Shown here piece by piece: positions 41,000 to 54,286 of a stretch of DNA of 64,000 bases. Below the pieces are notes generated by a model, which saw only the letters and a list, made by a program, of their open reading frames with translations, searched no databases and was not told where the DNA came from. The stretch's first letter is position 1; every line of letters begins with the position of its first letter. The translations under genes were made by a program, and so were the position numbers. The stretch is from Niebla homalea. Its lineage: Eukaryota; Ascomycota; Lecanoromycetes; Lecanorales; Ramalinaceae. The stretch is from positions 1,488,001-1,552,000 of the forward strand of contig JAHGAU010000002.1 in the NCBI GenBank assembly GCA_019925105.1, written 5' to 3'.

Positions 41000-43900
41000 C
41001 CTTTATATATTTTAAATTCTTTATTAGAATCTATTTATTATAAATAGTTAAAAACCTTTTTTATTTAATCTTATAATATAATTCTTTATTAATTTTATTA
41101 TAATTAAGTAATCTTTTAATTTCCTATTTTAATTTATTATCGATAAGATTTAATAATAAATAATTATTTTCAGCCTTAAATTATTTCCTATATAGTTTAA
41201 GTAAAAATATATAAAATATATTATATATTTTATAAATAAATAATAAAGTTAAACGGTACGCTTAATATCCGATTAACTTAAGAACCGTAAACGGGCCGAT
41301 AAATTTATTAAAAAATTTTTTATTTAATCGCTTTTACTTAATATTTTTTATAGATAATATAATTATATCTTTAATTTTATATTTTTAAGCCTTATATTTA
41401 TAATTATAAGACTTTATTTCCGCTTTTTTAATACGTTATTAATACTTTATTATATCGTTTTAAACCGTTAATAGTTCTTTAATTTTTTTAATTACGGTTA
41501 AGATTTTCATCTTATTTAATTCGTTATTAACCCGCTCTTAAAACGTTAAAAAATACCTTATTAAGGCTTTTAATAAAAGCTTATTAATTATAATATTATT
41601 ATTTATAAAATAAATAAAGTTTATAATCTTTAATATTAAAGCTTAATTATTTTAATTCTTATAATAATACGTTTTAAAATAAAACTTAAAAGTTTAATTT
41701 TACCGTTCCGTTTAATTATCCGTTTAAGGATAAAAAAAGGTATTTAATTTATAAAGCATATATATCGTATTATATATTTTAAATTAATAAAAACTTATAA
41801 AAAGTAAGCCTTAATTAATTACAATACCCTTAAGAGCCTTATACTTTTAGAATATATATTAAAAGAGAAATTTAGTTAACTTAAAAATAATAATTTTCTT
41901 AATTACGGAAAGTAATCTTAATTTTTTAATTAAATAATTAATTATAATTAAGATCGTATTATATATGTAGCCTTATTACTTATTAAATAATAAATTTATA
42001 ATAAAATCTATAATACTTTCTTAAAAAGGATATAATAATATTAATAAATTACTTAATTTATTATAAGGTTTATATTTAAAAGCTTTAACTTTTTAATAAA
42101 TATTATATAAATTAACGTATAATTTAATATTTATATTTATATTTTCTTAAATATAGGATTTATTAAGGATTTCCTTAGTACGGTTACTTTTAAAGTATCC
42201 CGAGGTAAGGTTATTATAATATCGTTTTAATAACTTTTTTTATATAGCCTCTTTAATAAAAATATATAAATACTTATTATATCTTAAAAGATTAATTAAG
42301 TTAAATACTTATTTACCGGTTCTTTTAAGTACTTTACTTATAAACTTAAAGCTTTTACGGTTTAAAATAAAGGTATCTTTAATTTAAAATACTTTAATAA
42401 GTTTTATTATGGATTTAATCTTAGGATTATATACCGTTTTATATGTTATTATAATTCGGATAACGGTATATAAAATGAACTATTTATAATTAATAGTCTT
42501 AATAATAAAGTTAAATTATTCCTTAATTACATTATAAATACGTATAGCTTATATACCCGTAATATTACCCTTTCTTAGAGTTTAAGGGTCTTTACGTTTT
42601 ATATAATATACCGATTTTAAATATATTTTTCAAATAATATCGGTTATTAAATTCTGAATCGTTTCTTTTAAAAAGGGAATAATTATTAACGGCTTATATA
42701 TATTATTTTTATATTTTTATATTACTTTATTTCAATTAATTAAGGCTTATCTATAGATTTTTGAGATCTTTCGGAATATAAGGTTAATTAAACCCTTTAT
42801 AATCGCCAGCTTCTCTTATAACGTAAATAATAACTTTAATATTAATACATTAATAAATATATAATTAAATCATTAATTAAGCGTATCCGCCGGATTAAAA
42901 ATACCCGATTAATGCTTAATAATAAAATTAAATAAAGCTAGCTTTATTACTTATTATACTTGTTTATTATTTAAAGTAATAACCCCCATAAAACCTCTTA
43001 AGTTATTATAATCGGTTAATACCTTAATCGTATAAAAATTACTTTTAAGGTAATAACGTTATTACTTAAAAGCTATAATAATTATTAATAATTCTTAATT
43101 ATAGGTTTTATAATTACGTTCCGTATCCGTTATTTTACGGGATTAAAAAGCGATAAGTCTTTATTATCTATCTTAATATAATTAAGATAATATACTTATA
43201 AGGTTAAAGTTAAACGTATTTATTTCGATTTTAATTTAAAAGTTTAAGTTAAAATAACGTAAAATCAGGATATTAAAGAACGTTTCGCGTAATTCTTTAA
43301 ATGCCCATTCTGCTATTAAAGGCTACGTAAATAGGCCGTACTTTATACCCTTTATATTTTCTTTTAATAATTCCGTTAAAGGAACCGTTTTTACGGAGTA
43401 ATAATAAATAAAACGCTTAAAAAAGTTAATAAAATTAAGGAAGACTTATATATTATAAAAGGACTTAAACTTAAGTTATAATATAATTATATTTACTCTA
43501 CTTTTATTTATTGTTATACTTATAATTAATATTATAAATCTCAGAAATTTTATTTTAATAATAAAAAATTTATATTTTTTAAGACTTATAAAGAGTTTAA
43601 ATTTTTAAAGCTGCTTTAAGACCCGTTTTATATACGTTAAATATTCGTTTTCGGTATATAAGAAAATTAAGATATTATCTAGGTATATAATATAGAATTT
43701 ATTAATAATATTAATTAATAATTTATTAATATAAGTTTAAAAAGTTACCGGTACGTTTATTAATTTAAACGGTATAACTATATACTTAAAATAATTAAAA
43801 CGTATCTAGAACGTAATCTTTTATTTATTATTTACTTTAATCCGTATATAATAATAAATATCCTTAAGATTAAGTTTAATAAACTTTTTTATTCCGTAGA

Positions 43901-46300
43901 ATTGATTTAAAGTTTTATTAATTAAGGGTAAAAAGTAATAATTCTTAATTATTACCTTATTTAGCCCTTAATAGTCTACGTAAAGGCGTAAACCTCCGTT
44001 TTTCTTAAATATAAAAAGGATCGGTAAACTTATAGGATTAATAGAATATTATATTTACCTTTTGTTAATACTTTATTTAAATAAACTTAAAGAATTATTA
44101 ATTCCGTATTAAATAGGTTATATAAAGGTCCGTACGGCGGTTTAACGGTAATTTCAATTACGTAATTATATCCTATATATACGGGGAGTTTACCGGTTTT
44201 TCCTATTAAAAAAATATCCGTATATTCGGATAGCTTAGTTGGTAAAGACGGTTCCTTTATGGTTAAGTTACGGCCCATATAGCTCTTAACTGTTCCTAAA
44301 TTGGTTTAACTCTTAGGTAACGGGTTTCTAATTATTAAAGTATATATTACCGGTTCCTTTTTTAACGTTACCGCAAAAATATATAATTTATTAATTTAAA
44401 AAGCCTATTTATTAACTTTAAAGTATTATTTCCTTTCCTTAAGGTTTAATTTAATTTTTAAATTAATTAAATTTAATATCTTTAAGGTTATTAATAAGCT
44501 TTATTTATTTATTGTATATACGATAATCTTTATTATTCCCGGTTAACCTTAATTATTATATATATAAAGCTTTAATAAGTAAACACCGTAATAAAATATA
44601 TTATTATTATCTATTTAAGTAAACTTTAATAAAACCGTATCTTAAATATAAGGTAAAATTTTCTTTATTATGAAGTTTTAATTAATTATATTAATCTCTA
44701 TCCCTATATTAAGATGGATTTTTATACTTTTTTTCTTAATATTATTAAAAAATATTTAATCCTTATTAATAATAGCTTTTTCCGAGATTAATAATTGCGG
44801 CCCTTACGTCCCGACGGAACTTTTATTGCGGGGTTAACGTTTCCCGAATTATTTTCCCTCTTTATATATAAAGCGGATCCGATAACTTTCTGTTCCTTTT
44901 TAAATAATAAATAACTTAATTTCTTATACCCCTTTATTTAATAATAATAATACGTTATATCGGAAAAGTTTATTTATTAATTTTATAAAGAGCTTTAATT
45001 TAATAATTGACTTATAAAGGGTTTAAATTCCTTCTTTAAAGATTTATTTTTAATAATTTTTTCTTTATTCTTTTTTTATAAAGAATAAATAATTATATTA
45101 TTAAATTCGAGATAATTTATATATGTAATAATTTTATTATATATAAAGGGAACCCCGTTTAATACTTATATTATTATATAACGTAATTACTTTTTAAGCT
45201 TATAAAATAAATAAATAGTTTACTATTTTTTTATATACTTTAAAAATTAACTTTTTAAGGATATTATTTATATATTAAAGCTATAAACCGATTATTTTTT
45301 ACCTTATTTTAAACTTATATATTAAAGTTAGATTTCTATCTTTCTATTAATAAAATCCGATATTAAGGAACTTAAAAATTTAATAAATCTTTTTTAAATT
45401 AATGTAGAATTAAATTTAAGTTTACATTTATAATACGCTTATAAGCCTTTAATCTTATCTCTTAAAAAGAATAAAACGTATGCGATACGGATATAATCCG
45501 TATTATAATTAAAGTTTAAGGAGAAAGCCATAAGGGCGTTTTTAGTCCATTCTTAGAATTCTTTAATATTTTTATTTTTATATTTAGGGAATATAGGGAC
45601 CTTAATATAATTATAGGATTTTTTCTTTAAACTCTTAATTTAAGTTTTATTTATAATTCACTTATAAGTATCCAGTAATATAGATTTACGATTAATAATA
45701 ATCGGATAAAGCGTTCTAGTTTATATTATATAATCTAATAGCAATTTACGTATACTTTAAGAGTTTACGGAATAAGCCTTTAATACTTATTTATTTAAAT
45801 AAGTAAGCCGTTTATAAAGTTTTATTTTATAAAGCTTAATTTAATAAATTATTTTATCTAGCTTTTTTTCCTTTTACGCGACGGTAATATAAAGGCTTTA
45901 TTCCTCCTTATTATAATATACGTTTATAAAGGATATTTACTTTAAAGGAGGAAGGTTTTACTTTAAAAGAATAAATATAACGGACTTAAATTATTATCTT
46001 TAACGTTCTTATTCTTAAGGAAAGTTTAATACGGACCTAAACCGTATTTATCTTTACTTATAAGGAGGAGGCGCGACGGACTTAAATTAAGATCTTTAAT
46101 ATTAACCTTTATTATTAACGGTTATAAACTTTAATTCGGATAAAAACTTAAAAGAGATTTCTTAAATCCGAAAAATAAAAAATACGGTACCTTCTCCTTT
46201 AAGTTAAGTTCTTTAACGTAAAGTATTAAGATTTATTATACCGATAAATATAATTTAAATACGGAAAGTATACGGTTTTCTCCCCTTTTAATTACGCGTA
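41000..46300 (-). pseudogene. Gag-pol remnant of G3, RIP-inactivated
   Basis: Gag is at the right (about 44900-46300). A 63-codon stretch still open at 44278-44087 ends in P-P-Y-G-P-L-Y-N-L-F-N-T-E-L, the conserved segment ahead of gypsy reverse transcriptases. RT continues at 44040-43540 (K-K-N-G-G-L-R-L-Y-V-D-Y, Y-Y-Y-I-R-I-K, and Y-L-D-N-I-L-I-F for the Y-x-D-D box). Integrase follows to about 41200, ending in F-I-G-P-F-T-V-L-K-L-I-G, a GPF-type block. A chromodomain could not be read with confidence. Confidence 0.82.
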
Positions 46301-46352
46301 CGATTTAATATTTCGGATTATTACCCTTTAAAAAGGTTAATAATAATTAAAA

Positions 46353-46563
46353 TATTAAATTAAACGTATATTTAAAGTTTAAGGATAATATAATAATATA
46401 AAATATATATATAGCTTTAATAAATAATATATTTAATAAGTAAATTAATTATTAAAAAAGTAAAAGGAAAAGTGGGAAGGACAGGTATTAAGTATTCCTG
46501 TAGCTTAGTTACGCTAGGGTCACGAGGTAAGCACTAACCCCTATGTTGTTTCCTACCATAACA
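46353..46563 (-). repeat. G3 5' LTR (211 bp)
   Basis: Right 80 bp un-RIPped, ending TTTCCTACCATAACA; the left part shows C-to-T and G-to-A changes relative to the left LTR. Confidence 0.92.
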
Positions 46564-47343
46564 TTATTTGTATTAATATATAATTAAAGTTATATTTTAA
46601 ATTTTTTTAAGGCTTATATACCATTATTACGTTAATAATCCCCTCCGTATTAAACATTAAATCGATTATTATTTTAAATTCTTGGTTTTTTTACGTTATA
46701 ATATTTTAAAATATTAAGAATAAAAGATTAAATATTACGGTAATTATTAATAACTCTTTTAATTTAATATACTTAGTTATACAATTTTCTTGATTTTATA
46801 TATTTTAATAAAGGTTAAAGTTTTTTAATATAATATATCTACCGGGTACGAATATAATATATTTACCGGGTAAAATATAATATTTTTAAATAATAATATT
46901 ATTAAAAACTTTACTTTATTAATTAATAACGGATTATATACGTTATAAATACTTAAGTCGTTTTCCGTATTGTTTTTACGCGTAATTTAGAACGTGTATA
47001 AATTCTTACTGTAATAAATAACGGTTTAATTATTTATATTTTTAACCTTTTATTTATAAAGAAATACGTTTAAATTATCTTATTTCCTTTAAACGTTAAA
47101 TAAAGCCCTTTATTTAAGTTAATTAAAAAACGTATATAAGGGCTATATAATAATTTTTATATTAATATAATATCAAAGTTTTTTACTTTTTTAAATTTAA
47201 ATATTAATATTATTATTTTAATTACTTTATTTTATACGTTATATTATATTATCCTTAAAAATATTAATATATTATATATTAGTTTCCGTTAATTTTGATC
47301 TAAATTATTAACTTTTTATTAAAGTTAAATATTATTTATTCAG

Positions 47344-47534
47344 TGTTATGTTTAAAGGCCATTGGCCATTACCAAGACCTTTACGGGCACTAAGGCCTAA
47401 AGGGGTATAGCGGGCCAGGTGCTTGGCATACGTACCTGTATATCTTACTCTTATTCCACTTATATAGATCATAATTTATATACTTACCACTTACTTTTAT
47501 GATATATTTACTTATTATTAATCGGTACATAATA
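47344..47534 (-). repeat. Element B1 left LTR (191 bp)
   Basis: Contains GACCTTTACGGGCACTAAGG, shared with all B-family LTRs; the outer 110 bp are un-RIPped. Confidence 0.87.
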
Positions 47535-49269
47535 AATAATAATAATAGCACGAATTCTTTGACTTAATAATTAATATAAAGCTTATGATTATTACTCTTT
47601 ACTTTCCAGTTTTTCTATTAAAGTATTACGTATAATATCGCTTATTTAACGTTAATTCTTTTATTGAATATTTAATAAATTATTAATCCTACTTATATTA
47701 CTTAATCGTTACGATATTAAAAATACGTAAAAAAGGAGAATTTCCTTTAACTTTAAATTAAGTTTTAATAGCTTTACTATTACTATAATAAAACTTTTCC
47801 TCCTTTATTAAAGTAATAAAAAAGTTGATAATAAGTTAATAAGCCTTTATTAAGAACGTTAAGTCTTTAATAAATCGTATAAACTTATATAAGACTTAAT
47901 AGCAATAATAACGCGAGCGTAACCCTTACTCCGTTAAGCTACCTAGCTTAAGGGGGATACTATATACCCCAGAAACGTACGGCCCTTTATAAATCTCTTA
48001 AACCCTATACCCTTAAACCTTTAAGATAAACCGTTAACGTATTAAGGAAATTAGTTATTTTAACGGCTTTAATAATGTTTAAAAATTTATTAATAGACTT
48101 TTTATTATTGGCTTTATTAAGTTATTATCCCTAATCCTTAAGAATATTAGTATTTATTTCCTTCAGAATAATAAGAATTTCTTAAAAAAAAAGCTTATAA
48201 TTAATAGACGTTTAAGCTTCATTTTAATATCCATAAAACCCTTTAAAATGATAATTCCTTAATTCCTTTTAATTCCGAACTTAAAAAACGCTTTAATACC
48301 CCGGAGAATTAACTCTTAAAGTAATTAACGTATATAAAGTATATCCGGAAAGATATAATTGATTAAATAAATATTACCGCTTTTATTAAGTAAATAATAA
48401 TATTTTATTACCGTATTAACGGTTAATATACTTAAAAATAATTATTGTAAATAGCCTTTAACCGATTTAAAAAACTTTTTAAGAATATTTCATAAAAACC
48501 GGTAAATAGCTTACTTAAGGACCTTATCGATAACTTCCGTATACGATAATTAGGCTGGTATAAGCAGTAATAATATTATAAAAAAATAAAACCTTAATAT
48601 AATAAGGAGATATTAATATAATACGCTTAACCCCGTTAAGTTACCTGTAATTATGAAGTTAATAAGAGCAGGTTTAAATAAAATAATAAATACCGCCTTA
48701 TTAATAAAGTTACTTATAAAGTACTCCCCGTACCGGACCCTTTAAAAATCTATTATTTACGTAATAATAATACTAATACGGATTTTACCCTTAAGTCCGA
48801 CGATAAGATTAAGCTTTTACTATAGGATGAATACGTCGGTATATATTAAGTAAATAACCAGCCTTATTTTTATAATAAAAAGGGTAATATATAATCATTT
48901 TATAACTTATATTAAAATAATACCGTTACTATAACTATTAAGACCTTAAGATACTTATCCGGTTAAATTACAGATATCACGGATTTAAGCGTTTTAAGTT
49001 ACTTATAAAATACTTAAATTTACGATTATTTCCCGGGTAAGATTACGATAATTGCCCGGCTTATGGTTTTTTTAGATTTTTAATTAATTTTTCGATTTTA
49101 CTATTATTATACCCTCTTAATACGCCGTTACCATATATTATTTTTACTTCTTCAACCTCCTTAGCACTGGATATACTTATTCTTTAACCTCGAAGCCGCT
49201 TTTATTTATAAGGCTATCGACTTCGCTATTATTACGTAAACGTAGCTTTTTTCCTTTTTTTAATGCATT

Positions 49270-49452
49270 TATTATATACAAAGGTTATTGTTAAGACCTT
49301 TACGGGTACTAAGGCTTAAAGGGGTACAGCGGCCCGGTACTTGGCATGCGTACCTATATATCTCACTCTTATTCCACTTATATAGATTATGATTCATACA
49401 CTTACCACCCACTTTTACAGTGCATTTACTTATCACCAATCGGTGCATAACA
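49270..49452 (-). repeat. Element B1 right LTR (183 bp)
   Basis: Ends AATCGGTGCATAACA; the outer 110 bp are un-RIPped and the inner part has RIP-type changes. Confidence 0.87.
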
Positions 49453-51300
49453 TTCAGGCTTTTTTATAATTATTATTATTGTTTTAAGGCAGCCGGATTT
49501 AAAAATTAATATTATAATAAGCTTCCTTTTTTTTACGTTATTTATTACGGTTTTTTACCCGTTTTTATTTAATTAACTTTATTTTTATTTTAAGATTATT
49601 TTTAATTATTTTACCGGCTTAACTTTATATATATTATACCGTTAAGCCTTGATAATTATCCTGGTTTCCTTATACTTAATCTTTTTAATTTTTATTAAGT
49701 ATTTTAAGTTTTACGTTAAATATTTATTCTTTTTATATATTATATATCTATATACGTTTTTTATGAGACCTTTATTTATTAAACCCGCGTATTTATATAT
49801 ATTATACCCTTTAATATATATTACGTACCTTATACCGTTAAGGTATCTTATAATAATATACCCATATCTTTAATACTTAAAATATTAATAAATATCTACC
49901 GTTTTATTTTATAATTAAGTTGATTTAAAAAACTTATCCTTAATAATATTTTTATTTAGGATATCATTATATATCCTACTATATATCCTTATTAATATTA
50001 CGCTTAAAATAACCGTAAAGTGTTTTTTAACCGTTTTAAAATATCTGGCCTTTTTATTACCGGAAAAGGTTTATAATTAACGATCTTTAACCCGGAATAA
50101 AAGATTATATTCTCCATTTTTATATATCTTAAAATAAATTAATTTTCTATTTTTACAAAGCGTATTAAATATAGTTTATTTATTATAATAATAAATAGTT
50201 ATCTTAATATCTTTATTATTTTAAATTTATTCTTATTAATTTATATTTTTAATTTATTTAAGCTTTTTCTTACCTTTAAGGATACCGTATTAAAAAAGAT
50301 ATTTCCATTTTATAGTTTATATATAGTGATAATTTATTGCGTTAATAACTTTCCCGTTACTTTAAACGCTTTTATAAGTTATAAAAAGTTTATTTTTATA
50401 ACGGTATTCCTTTCTTTTCTAATTAATAAATTGATTATTACCGTTTTTTTTAATGCTATTATTTTCTTTTTAACCCGTACCGTTTCCTTTTTAATTATTA
50501 TATGCCTTTTCTTTATGGTTTTCGCGGCTTAAGTTTTTTTTACTTAAAGGACTTTTATTAACGCCCTTTTACTTCACACGTTTACCCCTTAATTTTTACC
50601 TTTACCCCTTATTAATATCCTTATTATTGTTTTTTAAACTCTTTTTAATTACCTTAACTCTTTTAATCCCGCCTTTTCTTTCTTATAGAAATCTCTTATT
50701 CCCCGTAGCTTTATTTATAATATCGGCTAAATCTTTAACGTAATAACCGTTTACTCCGTTATAAATAGTTTATTTAAGGCTTTTATTGCTTTTTTTTTTT
50801 TAATTTTAACTTTTTTATATATTTAATGTACTATTATTATCTTTTTTATCTTTAATTATTATAAGCTTATTATTTTTATTATTTTTACCACCTTTTTATA
50901 TACTTTTAACGCTATTAATATCGTATTTATTTCGTATATATTCGTTATCCTTTTTTCCTTTTATTATTATTACTTTGATTTCCTTAATACTTTTATTATT
51001 TATTATATTTTCATACGTTTTATACGTTCCTTCACGTATATCTTATTAATTATAGTTGTTTTATTTAATTTAACGGCCGTTTATTACGTTATTATCGCGT
51101 TATTTATATAATTTCCTGTTGCTTCTATCAATATAGGATATTTACCCGTATATTCCTTCGTTTTTAATTACTATATTACTTATATTTATCGTAATTAAGG
51201 CATTAACCTTACTATTACTTAAGCTATACGTATACGTATCGTTTTAGACCTCTAAGGTCCCTTTGTTCGTCGCCATTTCTTTTTTCTCCTTAAAAAATAT

Positions 51301-52524
51301 ATCTATCCTGCTACGTTCATAAAAACCGAATATGTTTATTTAAACTTTAAAAAGACTTAAATAGAAAAAGGTAAAAATAAGATACTTATCCTTTTTATTA
51401 AGGTAAAAATAAAATAAGTAAAAAAAGAAATCGATTTAACCCGTATTTAAAAGGTTAATATAAGTATATATAAATTATCACTTAATATAAAAGAAACAGA
51501 AATTAAAAGGATTATAAAAATAATAATAATAATAATCGTTAAATAAATCATAATACGATAAACCGAACGTTAACTTAAATATAAAAGATTAACCCCTCAA
51601 AAATAATAATACCCGGGTTTAAATAATAAAGACATTATTAATAAATATTTTTACCGTTACGGGATTATAAAAAGGGTAATAATATATTAATATTTTAACG
51701 CTGGATAAATAAAAATAATTTAATCTATTTCTTCTTTATTGTACACGTTAACAATCGGGTAAATATTAATTATAAGTATAAGCAAAGGAAGTAAAACGTT
51801 ATATATATATTTATTTCCTGTTTATTATTCGCGGGGATTAAGATAAAATTAATTAAGAAAACGGGAATTAATAATTATTATTAAATATTAATTATAAAAA
51901 AAGGTATTGTTAAGGCGGTTGTTAAACTTGTAATATTTATGAATTCATTATTATAGTTTAATTTAATCAATAAGATAAACGAAATTACTAAAACTTTTAT
52001 GAAGAAACCCCGTTATTAATCCCGGAATAAAAAAACGCAGCGGAAGAACTATACTTAATAAAGGTCTAGGGCCGTTCACGTTAAGCTAATATAGGAAAGG
52101 TTAATATAGACGGTAACAACGTTTATCGTAAAAGACGTTACGTATAAATAAACAGTAATAATATATATATTAATAAAGGCATTAATTTAGGGGTACGATT
52201 TAAGACGATGGTATAGGGCGGACTCGTAAGGTAAAGGAAGCGATATTAGGTTAAGGGTAACCGTTAAAATAATACGGTTATAGTATTATAGGTTTTCTTA
52301 GGAAAAAACGTATAAATAAATTGTTACTTTTTGGATAACCGTAAATACTCTTAATCCTTTAAAATAAGAATAAAGGTTAAATCAAGACCGGTTTTTAATC
52401 TTAACGTCATAAAAGTTAGGTTTTTACGGTTATTAATATGGCTTAATGGCCGATTATTAAGGAACGCCGGAATTAATATAGCTAAATCCGTAATATAAAT
52501 TAATTAATCAATCAATCAATCAAA
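51301..52524 (+). mobile_element. L4 3' part with (TCAA)n tail
   Basis: Continues L4 after L3 and aligns with the reverse complement of L1 from about 12250 to its tail. The last 60 bp before the tail (GGAACGCCGGAATTAA, AGCTAAATCC) match the 3' terminus of every other copy. Confidence 0.87.
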
Positions 52525-52704
52525 TTTATGAAAATAACTTTAATATATACCTATTTCTTAATAATTAAACGTCCTTTTATTCTTATTGCAGTCCTTAACG
52601 TATTATTTATTTACTTATTATTACCGGAATTATATATAATATTTAATTAATATACCCGCTATTACCGTAATAATATATATAACAATATACGAAAACTTCC
52701 TTTA
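52525..52704. other. AT-rich flank between L4 and the TIR transposon
   Basis: RIP-like composition; nothing recognisable. The right TSD of L4 should lie at its left edge, but its partner could not be identified. Confidence 0.4.
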
Positions 52705-53032
52705 ATGCACTGCAAAATGCTCTTAAGTGCTTCCGCAATGCTAAGAAATACTACCGGAATTATTAAATATACCCGCAAAAAAAGGGTGTATATACAGGGA
52801 ATTTGGGGATATATATGCAGGGGAACTGGGGGCGTATATGTATTAGCGCGAGCAAAATCGATATCGTTTCCTTGGCACTTGCGACTCCACCCCGACCCCG
52901 TAAATTTTATATTTAAATTGATAAATCCGTAACTTTTATAAGTTATTTTATTATTTATTTAATTAATTTGGTTTATATATAGCTTAAATTCCCTTTAATA
53001 AGCTTTATAATTACTATTAAATAAATATTTAC

Positions 53033-53216
53033 TGTTATGTCCAAAGGCCATTGCCAAGACCTTTACGGGCACTAAGGCTTAAAGGGGTATAGCAGGCTTA
53101 GTGCTTGGCATGCGCACCTATATATTACTCTTGCATAGTACTTACATAGATTATCATTTATACACTTACCACCCATTTTTACAGTGTATTTACTTATTAC
53201 CACCTAGTGCATAATA
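53033..53216 (-). repeat. Element B2 left LTR (184 bp)
   Basis: Near-identical to the right LTR apart from scattered C-to-T and G-to-A differences, e.g. ATAATA for ATAACA at its end. Confidence 0.9.
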
Positions 53217-54286
53217 AATGGTAGCAATAACATAAGTTCTTTTACTTAATAATTAATATAGAGCTTACGATCACCTTTATATATCCTATTCTTCTATAGA
53301 TAAAGTAAGTATAAGTCACTTACCTCTTAATATTTACCCTTTAGACCTATTTATTTGGACACCTGAAAAACCGACAATATTATTATTACGAGCTTTATTC
53401 TCGCCACTATTTTACTTATTAATTATTAAATCGACTCTCTTATTACCTTAAACCCCATTTTTCTCACCAAAACCTTACCTTATTATCCACAACCTTTATA
53501 TAAGATTTACACCTCTTAAATCTCTTATTAAGCCCTTACCCTCCTTCAAAGTATTATTACCATGGGTCCTTCCCACCATAATACTTAAAGACCTATACCG
53601 CAAATTTACACCATTATTATTATTATTTTTACCTCAGAAAAAGCCTTTAATTAATATTATCGCAGAAAACACCGCAAAACTACGGAGGTTTCTTACCTTC
53701 AACTTGGATATTTAATTACATCCACTTCTTTTATTACTTTTACCTTTTATTATAGTTAAAGCAGGCTTTAAGTATATATTTACGGTAAATTTACCGGATT
53801 AAGTAAAATATACCACTTATAAAGTTACGTTATAGGAATAAGCTATAACCGATAAAATCCGCTCCTATTATAAGTCGACTTGCCCGTACCACCGGCTTGA
53901 GTAAGCCGTACTGAAGGTTAAAACGTAGTATTCAAACCACGGCCACCAGGAGCTCAGGATACTTACCCGGCTAAACCACGGACATCACGGATTTAAGCGA
54001 TTTAGCTCTCTTAAAACACTTAAATCCATGATTATTTCCCGGGTGAGATTACGATAACTGCCCGGCTTACAGTTTTTCGGTTTTTTGACTGGTTTTTTGA
54101 CTGGTTTTTCGACTTTATTGTCACCACACCCCCTTAATGCGCCGCCACCACGTATTATTTCCACTTCCTTAACCTCCTCGGCGCTGGATACACTTATTCT
54201 CTAGCCCCGGAGCCGCTTTCATCCATAAGGCTATTGACCTCGCCGTCGCTACGTAAGCGTAGCATTTTTCCTTTTTTTGGTGCATT

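Larger units (their letters stand above)
39131..46563 (-). mobile_element. Ty3/gypsy LTR retrotransposon G3 in L3
   Basis: 7433 bp, TSD TTATT (39126-39130 and 46564-46568), LTRs of 211 bp with ends TGTTAAGCC/CCATAACA. Coding runs right to left. The polypurine tract AAGGAGAGGAGGTAT (minus strand) lies at 39342-39356 next to the left, i.e. 3', LTR. Its sequence does not match G1/G2, so it is a second gypsy family. RIP is heavy inside; the left LTR and the last 80 bp of the right LTR are spared. Confidence 0.92.
47344..49452 (-). mobile_element. Compact LTR element B1 (2109 bp) in L3
   Basis: TSD TTCAG (47339-47343 and 49453-49457). LTRs are 191 bp (47344-47534) and 183 bp (49270-49452) with ends TGTTATG/CATAACA. 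The left LTR has 8 extra bp from a small duplication of GGCCATT. The internal 1.7 kb shows no pol domain. The leader and the shared block (about 49022-49075) match A, B2 and C in minus orientation, which sets the strand. RIP is strong inside and moderate in the LTRs. Confidence 0.85.
35743..51289 (-). mobile_element. Non-LTR retrotransposon L3 with three inserts
   Basis: Minus-strand full-length copy (about 5.8 kb after removing M2, G3 and B1) inserted in L4. TSD TTAAAAAATAT at 35732-35742 and 51290-51300. The (TGAT)n tail starts at 35743. The first codon at 51276-51274 begins M-A-T-N-K-G-T, again inside a 45-bp un-RIPped stretch. The RT segment lies at about 38290-38560 minus and is broken at 38106-38277 by M2. 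A 61-codon stretch upstream of it (38609-38409 minus) is still open and ends in the eroded K-K-N-K-N-F-K-L-N-G-I motif. Inactive. Confidence 0.9.
1430..52524 (+). mobile_element. Non-LTR retrotransposon L4, outermost host of the nest (six pieces)
   Basis: Plus-strand copy of the same non-LTR family as L1, L2 and L3. Its pieces are about 1430-2037, 18261-18495, 24500-25072, 33963-34160, 34641-35742 and 51301-52524. When the inserts and their TSDs are removed, the pieces join without gaps and align end to end with the reverse complement of L1 and L2. The 3' end carries the family's (TCAA)n tail at about 52505-52524. The reverse transcriptase region (L1 equivalent 13880-14180 minus) is recognisable by an eroded K-K-N-K-A-L-K-P-N-R-I motif and a later K-P-D-Y...S-Y-K-F-I segment, matching the family pattern K-A-P-G-P-D-G-I and K-P-D-Y...Y-R-P-I. 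All frames are destroyed by RIP. The 5' end is unresolved or lies left of the window. Confidence 0.8.

Noticed and set aside
52705..52932. Plus-strand frame of 75 codons
   Set aside because: It coincides with the inverted end of the DNA transposon, and the inverse copy at the other end encodes something different.
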